A stretch of 64,000 bases of DNA from Nostoc sp. 'Peltigera membranacea cyanobiont' N6 (GTDB taxonomy: Bacteria; Cyanobacteriota; Cyanobacteriia; Cyanobacteriales; Nostocaceae), in NCBI RefSeq assembly GCF_002949735.1, contig NZ_CP026681.1, positions 496,001 to 560,000 on the forward strand, given 5' to 3'. Within the stretch, counting starts at the first letter, position 1; every line of letters starts with the position of its first letter. Both the position numbers and the translations under genes were made by a program. The notes below the pieces were generated by a model. That model made no database searches. It was not told where the DNA came from and saw only the letters and a list, made by a program, of their open reading frames with translations. Of this stretch, positions 15,373 to 24,886 are shown piece after piece.

Positions 15373-16812
15373 ATGACGACCAATAAAAGCAACCTATTTC
15401 GTAAAGAAGCACTCGATCGCTTATCCTCCCCGGAGCGGCTGGATCAACTTATGCAGGTGGTGCAGCCAAAGAAGTGGATTCCGTTAGCTGCAATGGGATC
15501 TCTAATTGCCGTTGGACTTACTTGGAGTGTTTTTGGTCGCATTCCCATTACCGTAGCCGGACAAGGCGTAGTGGTTTTTCCTAGCAAAGTCGTTGGATTT
15601 CAGTCTCCTAGTTCTGGGCAGATTTTGATGCTCTTTGTTCGTACAGGCGATGAAGTCAAAAAAGGACAGGTACTAGCGACAATCGACCAAACTGAACTTC
15701 AAGATAAGTTGAAACTTGCACGAGTCAAGCTTGCTCAACTTCATGAACAAGACCAAAATGCCAATTCTCTACAACTTCAGCGCACGGTTTTAGATAAAGG
15801 TGCGATCGCGCAACAACGTCAAGCACTCCTGCAAACTCTCAAAACAACCCAATCCCTAACGCCAATTCTCAGAAATAAAGGTCTGGAGTCGATTCGGCAA
15901 GAGCGTCACAATTTAGAGGAACAGTTGCAGACAACGCGAGATTTAATCCCCACGTTCAAAGAACGATTTGCAATTCGCCAGCAGTTACGCCAAGAAGGAG
16001 CAGTTTCGAGTGATACCGTCCTTCAGGCGCAACAAGAATTTCTCAATAGCAAAACTAAAATTAATGAAATCCAATCGCAACTCAAACAACTTAATGTTAA
16101 AGAAGCTGATGCAGAACGAGAATTTTTGGCAAATGTCAATACAACTAAAGACCTGGAAGCTCAATTAGCAGTACTAGACAGTAAATTTGCTGGGCAAGCA
16201 GAACAAGATTTAGCTATTTCTACTAATCGAAAAAAAGAAATTCAAGACACGCAGCGAGCGATCGCAGAATTAAAATTAGAAATTAAAGCAAATAGCCAAG
16301 TTATCAGCAGTTTCAATGGACGGGTTTTAGAACTTTCTGCGGTTCCTGGACAAACCCTCGAAAAGGGCGCTCGGATTGGCGCAATCGAAGCTAGAGACTC
16401 CGGGAATAAGTTAGTCGGGGTGGCATTCTTCCCGGTCAGTGAAGGCAAAAAGATTCAAAAGGGTATGGAGTTGCAACTCACCCCTTCTACGGTTAAACGA
16501 GAACGGTTTGGTGGCATTATCGGGAAGGTAACAAGCATCTCTGCGTTTCCGGTTAGTAAGGACAGCGCATCAAGCGTGGTTGGCGGTCTGGAAGTTTTGC
16601 AAGGATTAACCACAGAAGGGGCACAAATTCAAGTTTTCACGGAACTTCAGCCAGATCCTTCGACTAAAAGCCGTTTTCGGTGGTCGTCGTCTAAAGGGCC
16701 AGATAGCCAAATCACATCTGGAACCACCGCCTCAGTGCGCGTGAAGATAGATGAACAATCCCCGATTTCCTTTGTATTTCCGATTCTGCGATCGTGGAGT
16801 GGAATGTATTGA
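15373..16812 (+). CDS. HlyD-family periplasmic adaptor of a peptide secretion (NHLM-type) system
   Basis: This membrane-fusion protein links an inner-membrane ABC exporter to the outer envelope. It has a short cytoplasmic N-terminus, one membrane helix (residues about 44-64), the beta-barrel/lipoyl half-motif (VVGFQSPSSGQILMLFVRTGDEVKKGQVLATID), a long coiled coil (about residues 100-320, with many Gln/Glu heptads) and the returning lipoyl half SFNGRVLELSAVPGQTLEKGARIG. It matches the NHLM bacteriocin secretion-protein pattern. The ATG at 15373 follows TGGAGTCAG; a TTG at 15355 is less likely. The stop at 16812 is only 2 bases before the ATG of the peptidase-ABC gene, so translation is probably coupled. 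Confidence 0.92.
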   Translation: MTTNKSNLFRKEALDRLSSPERLDQLMQVVQPKKWIPLAAMGSLIAVGLTWSVFGRIPITVAGQGVVVFPSKVVGFQSPSSGQILMLFVRTGDEVKKGQVLATIDQTELQDKLKLARVKLAQLHEQDQNANSLQLQRTVLDKGAIAQQRQALLQTLKTTQSLTPILRNKGLESIRQERHNLEEQLQTTRDLIPTFKERFAIRQQLRQEGAVSSDTVLQAQQEFLNSKTKINEIQSQLKQLNVKEADAEREFLANVNTTKDLEAQLAVLDSKFAGQAEQDLAISTNRKKEIQDTQRAIAELKLEIKANSQVISSFNGRVLELSAVPGQTLEKGARIGAIEARDSGNKLVGVAFFPVSEGKKIQKGMELQLTPSTVKRERFGGIIGKVTSISAFPVSKDSASSVVGGLEVLQGLTTEGAQIQVFTELQPDPSTKSRFRWSSSKGPDSQITSGTTASVRVKIDEQSPISFVFPILRSWSGMY

Positions 16813-16814
16813 TT

Positions 16815-19070
16815 ATGCGGCATAATATTAGATCACAAATATCACAAATTGGGCTGCGATTTAAAAAAATTCAACGCCTCATCAGTCGTCCCGATCGCCG
16901 CCGTCGGACTCCCACGCTCTTACAAATGGAGGCTGTAGAATGCGGTGCAGCCGCACTGGGGATTATTTTAGGATACTACGATCGCATTGTCCCTCTGGCA
17001 GAACTTCGTCAAGCTTGCGGTGTTTCACGGGATGGCAGTAAAGCATCTAATATTCTCAATGCTGCCCGCAGCTATGGATTGCAGGCGAAAGGCTTTAAGG
17101 TCGATTTGGATGGTTTACGCAAACTGCAATGTCCTTATATTGTCTTTTGGAATTTCAACCATTTCTTGATAGTTGAAGGATTTGCCAAAGACAAAGTTTA
17201 TCTCAACGATCCTGCCACCGGGCCGCGGACAGTTTCGCTCCCAGAATTCGATCAGTCTTTTACTGGGGTAGTCTTAATTGGCGAACCGAGTGCAGAATTC
17301 CAGCCAGGAGGACGGAAACCGAGCCTGACATTATCTTTATGGGATCGATTGCAGAGTTCTCTAGGAGCATTGGTTTATTGTGTGATTGCCGGTTTGCTGT
17401 TAGTGATTCCCGGATTAGCCATCCCTGCGTTTTCCCAAGCCTTTGTGGATAATGTCTTGATTGAAGGCAGAAGTGATTGGTTGCGGCCGTTAATTTTAGG
17501 GATGATTTTCACAGCCATATTGAATGGTTTTTTAACATTACTTCAGCTGCAATTTCTGCGACGGATGAAAATTAAGCTAGCTGTGGGGATGTCTAGCCGA
17601 TTTTTATGGCATATTCTGCGGCTACCAGTGAGTTTTTACGATCAGCGATTTGCCGGAGAAATTAGCAGCCGTGTCCGCCTTAACGATAGCTTGGCAAATC
17701 TGCTTTCAGGAAGATTAGCAACGACAGTTATTTCCGGCTTCACCGTTGTTTTTTATGCTTTAGTGATGCTGCAATATGATGTAGTTCTGACTGCGATCGG
17801 CATTGCTTTTGTAATCGTGAATGTCAGCGTGTGGCAATGGGTTTCACGGCAACGCGTCGATGCAAATCTGCGATTAATGCAAGAACAAGGCAAAGTGAAC
17901 GGCGTAGCAATCTCTGGGCTGCAAAGTATGGAAACGCTCAAAGCATCCGGGCTAGAGTCAGAATTCTTTTCGCGGTGGGCAGGTTATTACGCTAAAGCCA
18001 TTAATGCCCGGCAAGAAATGGATACAACTAATCAAAACCTGGGTGTGTTGCCGTCATTTCTCTCCTCGATTACATCCATGCTTTTGCTAACGGTGGGAGG
18101 GTTACGGGTAATGGATGGGGTACTCAGTATTGGGATGCTCATTGCCTTTCAAGCCTTGATGCAAAGATTTTTAGAACCTGTAAATAATCTGGTAAGTTTA
18201 GCGGGTGAACTCCAGGAAATGGAAGGCAATTTAGGTAGATTGGATGATGTGTTACGCAATAAAATCGACCCTGCCGTAGAGCGAGAAATTAGTATATCGC
18301 CAACTCAACTACCCGCCGCAAACGTTCGACTCCAAGGTTATATTGAACTCCGTGACATTACCTTTGGTTATAATCGCTCTGCACCTCCCTTGATTGAAAA
18401 TCTCAGTCTTTCACTTAAACCCGGTCAGCGAGTCGCTTTGGTGGGTGGCAGTGGTTCGGGTAAGTCAACTGTTGCCAAGCTGGTGTGTGGATTATACGAA
18501 CAGTGGACGGGTGAGATTTTATTTGATGGTAAACCGAGAAAACACATTCCGCGATCGATTCTCACTAATTCAATTGCTCTTGTTGAGCAAGATATCTCGC
18601 TATTTGCCGGCAGTGTGCGCGATAATCTCACGCTTTGGGATTCGACTGTTCCTTTTAGTAACCTGGTTCGCGCTTGTAAAGATGCTGCTATTCAGGATGT
18701 AGTGCTTTCTATGCCTGGAGGTTACAACGCTGACCTTGCAGAAGGAGCATCTAATTTGAGTGGTGGGCAGCGACAGCGATTAGAAATTGCCCGTACTTTA
18801 GTGAATAATCCGGCAATTTTGGTGATGGATGAAGCGACTAGTGCGCTTGATGCTGAGTCAGAAAAAACGATCGATCAGAAACTCCGGGAGCGTGGCTGCA
18901 CTTGTGTAATTGTGGCGCATCGATTAAGCACAATTCGGGATTGTGACGAAATTATTGTCTTCGATCGCGGCAAGGTAGTGCAACGGGGTAGCCATGAAGA
19001 ATTACAGCAGGTTGAAGGCAAGTATTTGGAATTAATTCGCAGTGAAGGCGAAGCAGTTCAGGAGGCGTAA
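16815..19070 (+). CDS. Peptidase C39 / ABC exporter (NHLM-type, transporter 1)
   Basis: A bacteriocin-processing exporter. Residues about 34-145 are a C39 cysteine protease: QMEAVECGAAAL with Cys43, NFNHFLIV with His116 and NDPATGP with Asp132 supply the catalytic triad that cuts after double glycine. Six membrane helices follow (about 180-450). The ATPase domain has VALVGGSGSGKST, signature LSGGQRQRLEIAR, ILVMDEATSALD and the H-loop IVAHRLST. All key residues are present. It should remove the VAGG leaders of the upstream precursors while exporting them. A GTG at 16794, overlapping the HlyD gene, is an alternative start; the ATG two bases after the HlyD stop was preferred. Confidence 0.95.
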   Translation: MRHNIRSQISQIGLRFKKIQRLISRPDRRRRTPTLLQMEAVECGAAALGIILGYYDRIVPLAELRQACGVSRDGSKASNILNAARSYGLQAKGFKVDLDGLRKLQCPYIVFWNFNHFLIVEGFAKDKVYLNDPATGPRTVSLPEFDQSFTGVVLIGEPSAEFQPGGRKPSLTLSLWDRLQSSLGALVYCVIAGLLLVIPGLAIPAFSQAFVDNVLIEGRSDWLRPLILGMIFTAILNGFLTLLQLQFLRRMKIKLAVGMSSRFLWHILRLPVSFYDQRFAGEISSRVRLNDSLANLLSGRLATTVISGFTVVFYALVMLQYDVVLTAIGIAFVIVNVSVWQWVSRQRVDANLRLMQEQGKVNGVAISGLQSMETLKASGLESEFFSRWAGYYAKAINARQEMDTTNQNLGVLPSFLSSITSMLLLTVGGLRVMDGVLSIGMLIAFQALMQRFLEPVNNLVSLAGELQEMEGNLGRLDDVLRNKIDPAVEREISISPTQLPAANVRLQGYIELRDITFGYNRSAPPLIENLSLSLKPGQRVALVGGSGSGKSTVAKLVCGLYEQWTGEILFDGKPRKHIPRSILTNSIALVEQDISLFAGSVRDNLTLWDSTVPFSNLVRACKDAAIQDVVLSMPGGYNADLAEGASNLSGGQRQRLEIARTLVNNPAILVMDEATSALDAESEKTIDQKLRERGCTCVIVAHRLSTIRDCDEIIVFDRGKVVQRGSHEELQQVEGKYLELIRSEGEAVQEA

Positions 19071-19107
19071 TTTTTAATTCTGCATGGATGCACAAAACTA
19101 TATGAGG

Positions 19108-19258
19108 AACGAACCGCAAAGAGCGCAAAGGACACAAAGGAAGAGAAGGAAGAAATGCTTATGTATTGTGATAATTTGTACCAATTCTTTGTAGAGACTG
19201 CACCAAATTTTTTTGAATTCTTCTTCCTTTGCGTTCTTTGCGTCCTTTGCGGTTCGTT
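19108..19258. repeat. Imperfect inverted repeat between the two ABC transporter genes
   Basis: The left arm AACGAACCGCAAAGAGCGCAAAGG (from 19108) pairs with the right arm CCTTTGCGTCCTTTGCGGTTCGTT (ending 19258), extending to about 40 bases per arm with mismatches. The GCAAAG-type units resemble dispersed short repeats common in Nostoc-type genomes. The 241-base gap contains no credible gene. Confidence 0.75.
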
Positions 19259-19311
19259 AAAAATTACTCACTATAAAAAACTTGTATTAATTTTATGGAG
19301 TAAGAATAAAT

Positions 19312-22239
19312 ATGTTAGATCAAATTCGCAGCGCCACTCTGCCGGGAGAGTATTATCAGTTTAAAGGCAATGAGCCAATTATTCTCAATGACCCGAAGAC
19401 GATTTGGATCGTAAAATCGGGTTCCTTGGCGGTGTTTGCGATTCCGGTGAAAGAGGGGATTGCTGAGGGAAGTCGCCGCTATTTATTTACTACCCGAACT
19501 AGACAGGCAATGTTTGGCATCATTAGTGATTCTCAGGCGATACCGTATCAACTGCTGGCGGTGTCGATTGAAGAAACGGAACTTATGAAAGTTTCAAGGA
19601 AAGATTTTCGGGAATTTATTGGCGATCGCAATGGCGAAGCCGTAACTTTAATAGAGGGGTGGATTGAGCAACTAGGATTGGCGCTGTCTTCTATTACTCC
19701 ACCTGCACTACCGTTTCAAGAAGAAGGGGTTCGCTACTTCTCACTCAGCAGTGGTCAGATTTTCCAACCACAGCGAGAACTGGTATCCTGGGTACAAATT
19801 CAGCGTGGTTACGCAGTTTGGATGGGGTTTGAGAAATTGTTAGTCATGCCTCAATCAGGATTGTTGCCCTTGAGCGCAGATATGTGGTTTCAAGCTGAAG
19901 ATACAACTGAGCTAGAAATCCTAACTACATCTGAGATTGAGGATGCTAATACTCTGTTGAGGGGGATTTTCCAAATTCAAGTCTACTTTCTTCAAAGCCT
20001 TTTTCTGCTGGAACAGGACGAAAAAGCGGTAGAATTAAACCGATTTCAAGAACGACAACACCTTAACGATCGCGTGATGAAGGAGACGCTGGGCGAGTTG
20101 TCTTCGTTGCTGCAATCTCCGCAAATTGGCGCTTCTGCTCAAATTGAAGCTAATGATTTTGACCAAGCCTTGCTGATTGCTGCGGGTGCTGTTGGGCGGA
20201 CTTTGGGGGTGACGATCCGACCGCCAGCAAAGTCTGAAGACCTGAAACGAGTTCAAGATCCCCTACAAGCGATCGCTCGTGCTTCTCGTTTGCGAACCCG
20301 AACCATCACTTTACAGGGTCAATGGTGGAAGAAGGATTGCGGCGCGATGCTGGCTTACACGATGGAAGATAACCGTCCTGTGGCGCTGTTGCCTGTATCT
20401 GATACACGTTATGAGATTTTTGATCCAATTGCGCGATCGCGCACTCCGGTTAATGCTAAAAGTGCGATTAAACTGGCGCTAACGGGATATACTTTCTATC
20501 GCCCATTACCTGATAAAGTCATCACCACCGTAGATTTACTGAAGTTTGCCCTCCAAGGACATTACAAGGAATTGCTGATTGTCTTGGCTGCGGGGATGGC
20601 GACAACTTTATTAGGAATGATTGTCCCCCAAGCTATGGCCATCTTGATTGACAGTGCCATTCCTGATGCCAATCGCGGTTTATTAGCGCAAATTGCCTTA
20701 GCGCTACTAGCAACTGCATTTGGTAGCACCTTGTTTCAACTTGCTCAAGGCTTTGCCATCATGCGGGTGGAAACATTTGCTGATGCTTCCACCCAAGCAG
20801 CAGTCTGGGATCGATTATTGAATTTGAAAGCATCATTCTTCCGTCAGTACTCAACTGGAGACTTGAATTCACGGGTTAGCGCCATTAGTCAAATCCGCCA
20901 AAAGCTCAGTAGTACGGTTCTCAGAAGTATTTTTACCAGCTTGTTCGCGTTTCTGAATTTAGGACTGCTTTTTTACTACAACGGTTCGCTAGCGTTGATT
21001 GCCACTCTTGTTGCTTTTGTCAACATTACTATTACTCTAGTTTCGGGAATTTCCACCCTGCGAAAGGTTCGTCCTTTACTGGAGTTACAAGGACAACTCT
21101 CAGGGGTGATGGTGCAGTTAATCAATGGCGTTAGTAAATTACGAGTTGCAGGTGCAGAAGCCCGCGCTTTTGCTTTTTGGGGAAAACAGTACAGTCAGCA
21201 AATTAAATGGATGCTGAGTACCCAAGGGATTGAAGATGCTTTGGCTGTAGTTAATAAAATCTTGCCTGTATTGACTACAGCAATCCTCTTCTGGTTTGCC
21301 AGTATTTTCCTTCAGCAAGCTAATTCCCAAGAAGGTGGTTTATCCACAGGTGTATTTTTAGCATTTAATGCCGCATTTGGCACATTTATCGGTGGAGCTA
21401 CCAGTCTCAGCAGCACAATTATAGATGTTTTGCAAGTGGTTCCTTTGTGGGAACGAGCGCAGCCAATTTTGGAATCTAAACCGGAAGTTGATTCGGAAAA
21501 AAGCGATCCAGGTCGGCTTTCTGGGCGATTGGTTGTAGATCGTGTGATTTTCCGGTATCGAGATGACGGCCCATTAACATTGGATGATGTTAGCATCCAT
21601 GCTCAACCTGGCGAGTTTATCGCTTTTGTCGGAGCTTCGGGGAGTGGAAAGTCAACGCTGTTCCGATTATTACTGGGGTTTGATGTCCCAGAATCTGGCA
21701 CAATTTACTACGACGGACAAGATTTAGCGGGGCTAGATATTCATGCAGTGCGTCGGCAACTAGGAGTTGTGATGCAAAATAGCCGATTGACATCTGCCTC
21801 CATCTTTGAGAATATCGCCAGTGGCGCGATGATTACGATGGATGAAGCGTGGGAAGCTGCGCGGATGGCTGGTTTTGCCGAGGATATTGAATCGATGCCA
21901 ATGGGAATGCACACGGTAATTAGTGAAGGAGGAACTAATATCTCTGGAGGACAACGGCAGCGATTATTGATTGCGCGATCGCTAGTATTAAAGCCTAAAA
22001 TCTTGTTGTTTGATGAAGCTACCAGTGCCCTAGATAATCGCACCCAAGCGATCGTCAGTCAAAGTTTAGAGCGTTTGAAGGTAACACGCATTGCGATCGC
22101 TCACCGTCTGAGTACCATTCGCAATGCCGATCGCATCTATGTATTCGAAAATGGTCGCGTAGTTCAAGAAGGCAGTTTCAATCAACTCACCAATCAACTA
22201 GGATTGTTTGCCCAACTGATGGCGCGACAAAAGCTTTAA
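19312..22239 (+). CDS. NHLM-type peptide export ABC transporter 2 with cNMP-binding-like N-terminus
   Basis: At 975 residues it fits the second, larger ABC protein of NHLM secretion systems. Residues 1-130 form a cyclic-nucleotide-binding-like beta roll (IWIVKSGSLAVFAIPV), followed by a variable region. Around residues 330-400 is a degenerate C39-like section (LQGQWWKKDCGAMLAYTMEDNRPVALLP) that lacks the intact triad of transporter 1. Membrane helices span about 415-720. The ATPase has FVGASGSGKST, NISGGQRQRLLIARSL and ILLFDEATSALD. It probably forms a heteromer with transporter 1 or exports without cutting. The ATG is preceded by TGGAGTAAG. It lies in the same direction as the whole peptide island. 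Confidence 0.92.
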   Translation: MLDQIRSATLPGEYYQFKGNEPIILNDPKTIWIVKSGSLAVFAIPVKEGIAEGSRRYLFTTRTRQAMFGIISDSQAIPYQLLAVSIEETELMKVSRKDFREFIGDRNGEAVTLIEGWIEQLGLALSSITPPALPFQEEGVRYFSLSSGQIFQPQRELVSWVQIQRGYAVWMGFEKLLVMPQSGLLPLSADMWFQAEDTTELEILTTSEIEDANTLLRGIFQIQVYFLQSLFLLEQDEKAVELNRFQERQHLNDRVMKETLGELSSLLQSPQIGASAQIEANDFDQALLIAAGAVGRTLGVTIRPPAKSEDLKRVQDPLQAIARASRLRTRTITLQGQWWKKDCGAMLAYTMEDNRPVALLPVSDTRYEIFDPIARSRTPVNAKSAIKLALTGYTFYRPLPDKVITTVDLLKFALQGHYKELLIVLAAGMATTLLGMIVPQAMAILIDSAIPDANRGLLAQIALALLATAFGSTLFQLAQGFAIMRVETFADASTQAAVWDRLLNLKASFFRQYSTGDLNSRVSAISQIRQKLSSTVLRSIFTSLFAFLNLGLLFYYNGSLALIATLVAFVNITITLVSGISTLRKVRPLLELQGQLSGVMVQLINGVSKLRVAGAEARAFAFWGKQYSQQIKWMLSTQGIEDALAVVNKILPVLTTAILFWFASIFLQQANSQEGGLSTGVFLAFNAAFGTFIGGATSLSSTIIDVLQVVPLWERAQPILESKPEVDSEKSDPGRLSGRLVVDRVIFRYRDDGPLTLDDVSIHAQPGEFIAFVGASGSGKSTLFRLLLGFDVPESGTIYYDGQDLAGLDIHAVRRQLGVVMQNSRLTSASIFENIASGAMITMDEAWEAARMAGFAEDIESMPMGMHTVISEGGTNISGGQRQRLLIARSLVLKPKILLFDEATSALDNRTQAIVSQSLERLKVTRIAIAHRLSTIRNADRIYVFENGRVVQEGSFNQLTNQLGLFAQLMARQKL

Positions 22240-22264
22240 AAGGAAAAATAAAGGAGAAACTATT

Positions 22265-22861
22265 ATGCCACCTACTTTTTATAAAATTGTTCAGATAAAT
22301 TGCAGCCTCGTTTTTTCACTGCTGATGTTGAATGGGTGGGGTGTTTCTAGCAAAACTGCGATCGCTGGAACTATGGAACCTGCCCAACGCACAGAGGATG
22401 TGGTTGCCATTCCTGATAGTATAAAAGTCCCAAATGGTGAGCAACTTCTTTTAAAAGCATCTGCCAAGGGTTCCCAAATTTATATCTGCAAGCTGAAATC
22501 AGAATCTCCTGAGCAGTATGAGTGGACGCTTAAAGCTCCTGATGCCGTGTTGCTGAATGAGCAAGGGCAAGATTTGGGCAAACATTATGCAGGCCCAACC
22601 TGGGAAGCCAAAGATGGTAGCAAAGTTGTGGGCAAGTTGAAATCTAAGGCAGATGCACCACAAGAAGATGCCATTCCCTGGCTATTATTAGAGGCACAAT
22701 CTCATCAAGGAAATGGTATTTTCCGCCAAGTCAATTGGATTCAACGAATTAATACAGTTGGTGGAAAAGCTCCTGTTAAAGGGTGTGACAAATCATCTCA
22801 AAACCAAGAAATTCCCGTGAATTATACGGCTGATTATCTATTTTATAATATTAAGCAATAA
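22265..22861 (+). CDS. Secreted DUF3455-domain protein
   Basis: This 198-residue protein has an N-terminal hydrophobic segment (CSLVFSLLMLNGWGVSS) consistent with a signal peptide. The mature part carries DUF3455 hallmarks: IPDSIKVPNGEQLLLKASAKGSQIYICK, YEWTLKAPDAVLLNEQGQDLGKHYAGPTWEAKDGSKVVGK and WIQRINTVGGKAP. The family function is unknown. It follows ABC transporter 2 by 25 bases with an AAGGAGAAA ribosome-binding site, suggesting it is the last gene of the operon and perhaps an envelope-side partner or immunity-like protein. That role is speculative; related proteins also occur outside such clusters. Confidence 0.85.
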   Translation: MPPTFYKIVQINCSLVFSLLMLNGWGVSSKTAIAGTMEPAQRTEDVVAIPDSIKVPNGEQLLLKASAKGSQIYICKLKSESPEQYEWTLKAPDAVLLNEQGQDLGKHYAGPTWEAKDGSKVVGKLKSKADAPQEDAIPWLLLEAQSHQGNGIFRQVNWIQRINTVGGKAPVKGCDKSSQNQEIPVNYTADYLFYNIKQ

Positions 22862-22870
22862 ATATTAATA

Positions 22871-22894
22871 AACAAGGGGCATAAGCCCCTTGTT
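22871..22894. terminator. Bidirectional hairpin between convergent genes
   Basis: A perfect 10-bp stem AACAAGGGGC/GCCCCTTGTT has an ATAA loop. It lies between the peptide operon end and the convergent response regulator. On the minus strand it is followed by a T-rich tract, so it suits termination from the right; on the plus strand the tract is weak. Confidence 0.7.
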
Positions 22895-22931
22895 GAGATG
22901 TTTTGATAATAATTGTTCATCGCTCTCCGGG

Positions 22932-23735
22932 TTATTGTGGTAGCTTCCCGGCTAGTTTCTTTTCTTGATTGAGAACAGAATTTGCATAGATTGCAAGTTG
23001 CGATCGGTTTTTGAGATTGAGGCGGCTTAAAATACTTGTCACATGAGTTTTTACCGTTCCTTCGGTAATATAAAGTTGTTGGGCAATTTCGCGGTTCGTT
23101 GCGCCAACACCAATCAAAGATAAAACCTCTTGTTCTCGTGCGGTAATTTCTGATGGCTTTGATGAGGCAGAATTTTGGCTACCTGAACCTGCTTCCGTAA
23201 CTAATAATTTATCAAATAACCCCGGGCCAAATTGAGTATAGCCAGAATGACCAAAACGAATTGCATCTGCTAGCTCACTTGAAGGCATATCTTTGAGCAA
23301 ATATCCTTTTGCACCTGCACGCATTGCCCCTGTTAAATAAGAATCATCATCAAATGTACTCAAGACGAGAACTTTAATATTAGGAAAGTTTTGCGTAATC
23401 AATTTTGTTGCAGTTCGTCCATCCATTTCCGGCATCCGAATATCCATTAGCACCACATCGGGCTGAAGTTCTGCAACAAGCTCTAAAGCAACTTTACCAT
23501 TCTCAGCATCACCGACTACTTCCAAATCAGGTTCCTGTTCTAGCATTGCTTTCAGTCCCTGACGAATAAGGCTCTGATCGTCAACGATTAACAGGCGAAT
23601 AGGAGAGGATTTATCATTTTTCATGGTAACTATCTCTTGCTGGTTTTGATGAACGATCGCATAGATATCTCCAAAAATTAATGATGCATTACCTGAAACC
23701 CTTGCAGAAACGTTACAAGATGTAACGTCTTTCAT
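22932..23735 (-). CDS. NarL/FixJ-type response regulator
   Basis: The receiver domain begins IRLLIVDDQSLIRQG and has the phosphoacceptor Asp in VVLMDIRMPEMDG. A LuxR-type helix-turn-helix follows (ITAREQEVLSLIGVGATNREIAQQLYITEGTVKTHV). It should be phosphorylated by the kinase encoded just upstream (15 bases between the kinase stop and this start) and act as a transcription factor. The ATG at 23735 has a strong AAGGATG site but adds 37 residues unlike other NarL proteins; the ATG at 23624 gives the standard N-terminus. Both remain possible. It is convergent with the peptide export operon, a candidate target. Confidence 0.93.
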   Translation of the reverse strand: MKDVTSCNVSARVSGNASLIFGDIYAIVHQNQQEIVTMKNDKSSPIRLLIVDDQSLIRQGLKAMLEQEPDLEVVGDAENGKVALELVAELQPDVVLMDIRMPEMDGRTATKLITQNFPNIKVLVLSTFDDDSYLTGAMRAGAKGYLLKDMPSSELADAIRFGHSGYTQFGPGLFDKLLVTEAGSGSQNSASSKPSEITAREQEVLSLIGVGATNREIAQQLYITEGTVKTHVTSILSRLNLKNRSQLAIYANSVLNQEKKLAGKLPQ

Positions 23736-23749
23736 TCATCCTTCAATGC

Positions 23750-24850
23750 TTAGTCTCTAGGAAAGTTAGCAACAATTCGACAACCAGCGCCCGGTTTACT
23801 GACAATTTCTAACTGTGCGTTTACTTTAGCCATTCGTTCTCGCATTCCTTGGAGTCCGTAACCTGCTACGGCGCGATCGCATTCAAAGCCTTTGCCGTTA
23901 TCTTGGAGTATCAACGATAGCCCCGCCGCCGTTGTTTGAATTTTGATTTGCACAGCTGTAGCATTAGCGTGTTTATAAATATTGGTTAGCCCTTCCTGGA
24001 TAATGCGATACACAACATGATTTACTGAGTCGGATAGCGGTTGTGATAAATCAATTTTGCAGTATGGTAAGACATCGGTGAGGTGATAGAATTCTTCTGC
24101 AAGTTTAGCGATCGCACCTTCGAGCAATTGTCCGTGGAGTGGATCTGAGCGAATTGCCGAAACTGATTCCCGCACATCTTGCAGAGCTTCAGAACCCAAT
24201 TTTTTCGCTTCTAATAAAAACGATCGCGCCCGATTAGGATCGGTTTGCCACAGAGTTAGTGCTGTTTCCATTTGCACATTTAGCGCTACCAGTGAATGTC
24301 CTAGCGAGTCGTGGATATCACGTGCAATCCGATTTCGTTCTTCTAGCGCTACCATTTCCTCAATGCGTTGATTCAGCGCTTTCTGCTGTTCGAGCGATCG
24401 CCTCAATTCTGCTTCTGTCTCCTGTAAGCGGCAATTTTGCTCCTGGAGTTGCAGTTGTAAGCGGCAAAGTTTGAGTTGATGCTCCATCCGCGCAACTACC
24501 TCTTCAATCTGAAAAGGTTTGTTAATAAAATCAACGCCTCCAACCGCAAAGGCTTTCACTTTATCAAATGCCTCATTCAAAGCACTAATAAATATGACGG
24601 GAATTTTTTGTGTTTGAAGATTAGACTTGAGGTGCCGACATACTTCATAGCCGTTCATTCCGGGCATAGTAATATCAAGCAAAATCAAATCTGGAGGTTG
24701 AGCTTGTATGCCAATCAATGCCATAGAACCATTGGTAACACTCCTAACCTCGTATCCTTGCTCGGTAAGCATTGCTGATAGAAGGCGAAGATTATCTAGG
24801 GTGTCATCAACGATCAGAATATCTCCCTTGGCTGATTGGCTTAATTCCAT
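23750..24850 (-). CDS. NarX-type histidine kinase with N-terminal receiver domain
   Basis: A soluble kinase. The receiver domain opens with ILIVDDTLDNLRLLSAML and has Asp in DLILLDITMPGMNG. A coiled coil follows, then a HisKA_3 dimerisation domain with EERNRIARDIHDSLGHSLVAL (His in RDIHDSLGH). The HATPase domain has YRIIQEGLTNIYKHANA (N box) and QDNGKGF. There is no membrane segment, so an upstream sensor presumably feeds the receiver; the large hybrid kinase at 25589-28879 is a candidate. The ATG at 24850 was preferred; a TTG at 24886 would add 12 residues. It forms an operon with the response regulator. Confidence 0.92.
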   Translation of the reverse strand: MELSQSAKGDILIVDDTLDNLRLLSAMLTEQGYEVRSVTNGSMALIGIQAQPPDLILLDITMPGMNGYEVCRHLKSNLQTQKIPVIFISALNEAFDKVKAFAVGGVDFINKPFQIEEVVARMEHQLKLCRLQLQLQEQNCRLQETEAELRRSLEQQKALNQRIEEMVALEERNRIARDIHDSLGHSLVALNVQMETALTLWQTDPNRARSFLLEAKKLGSEALQDVRESVSAIRSDPLHGQLLEGAIAKLAEEFYHLTDVLPYCKIDLSQPLSDSVNHVVYRIIQEGLTNIYKHANATAVQIKIQTTAAGLSLILQDNGKGFECDRAVAGYGLQGMRERMAKVNAQLEIVSKPGAGCRIVANFPRD

Positions 24851-24886
24851 ACTTCTCAAAGGGCTAAGAGAGTTGTTGATTATCAA

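Noticed and set aside
19155..19364. 69-codon frame between the ABC transporter genes
   Set aside because: It reads through an inverted repeat and overlaps the start of transporter 2; no ribosome-binding site.
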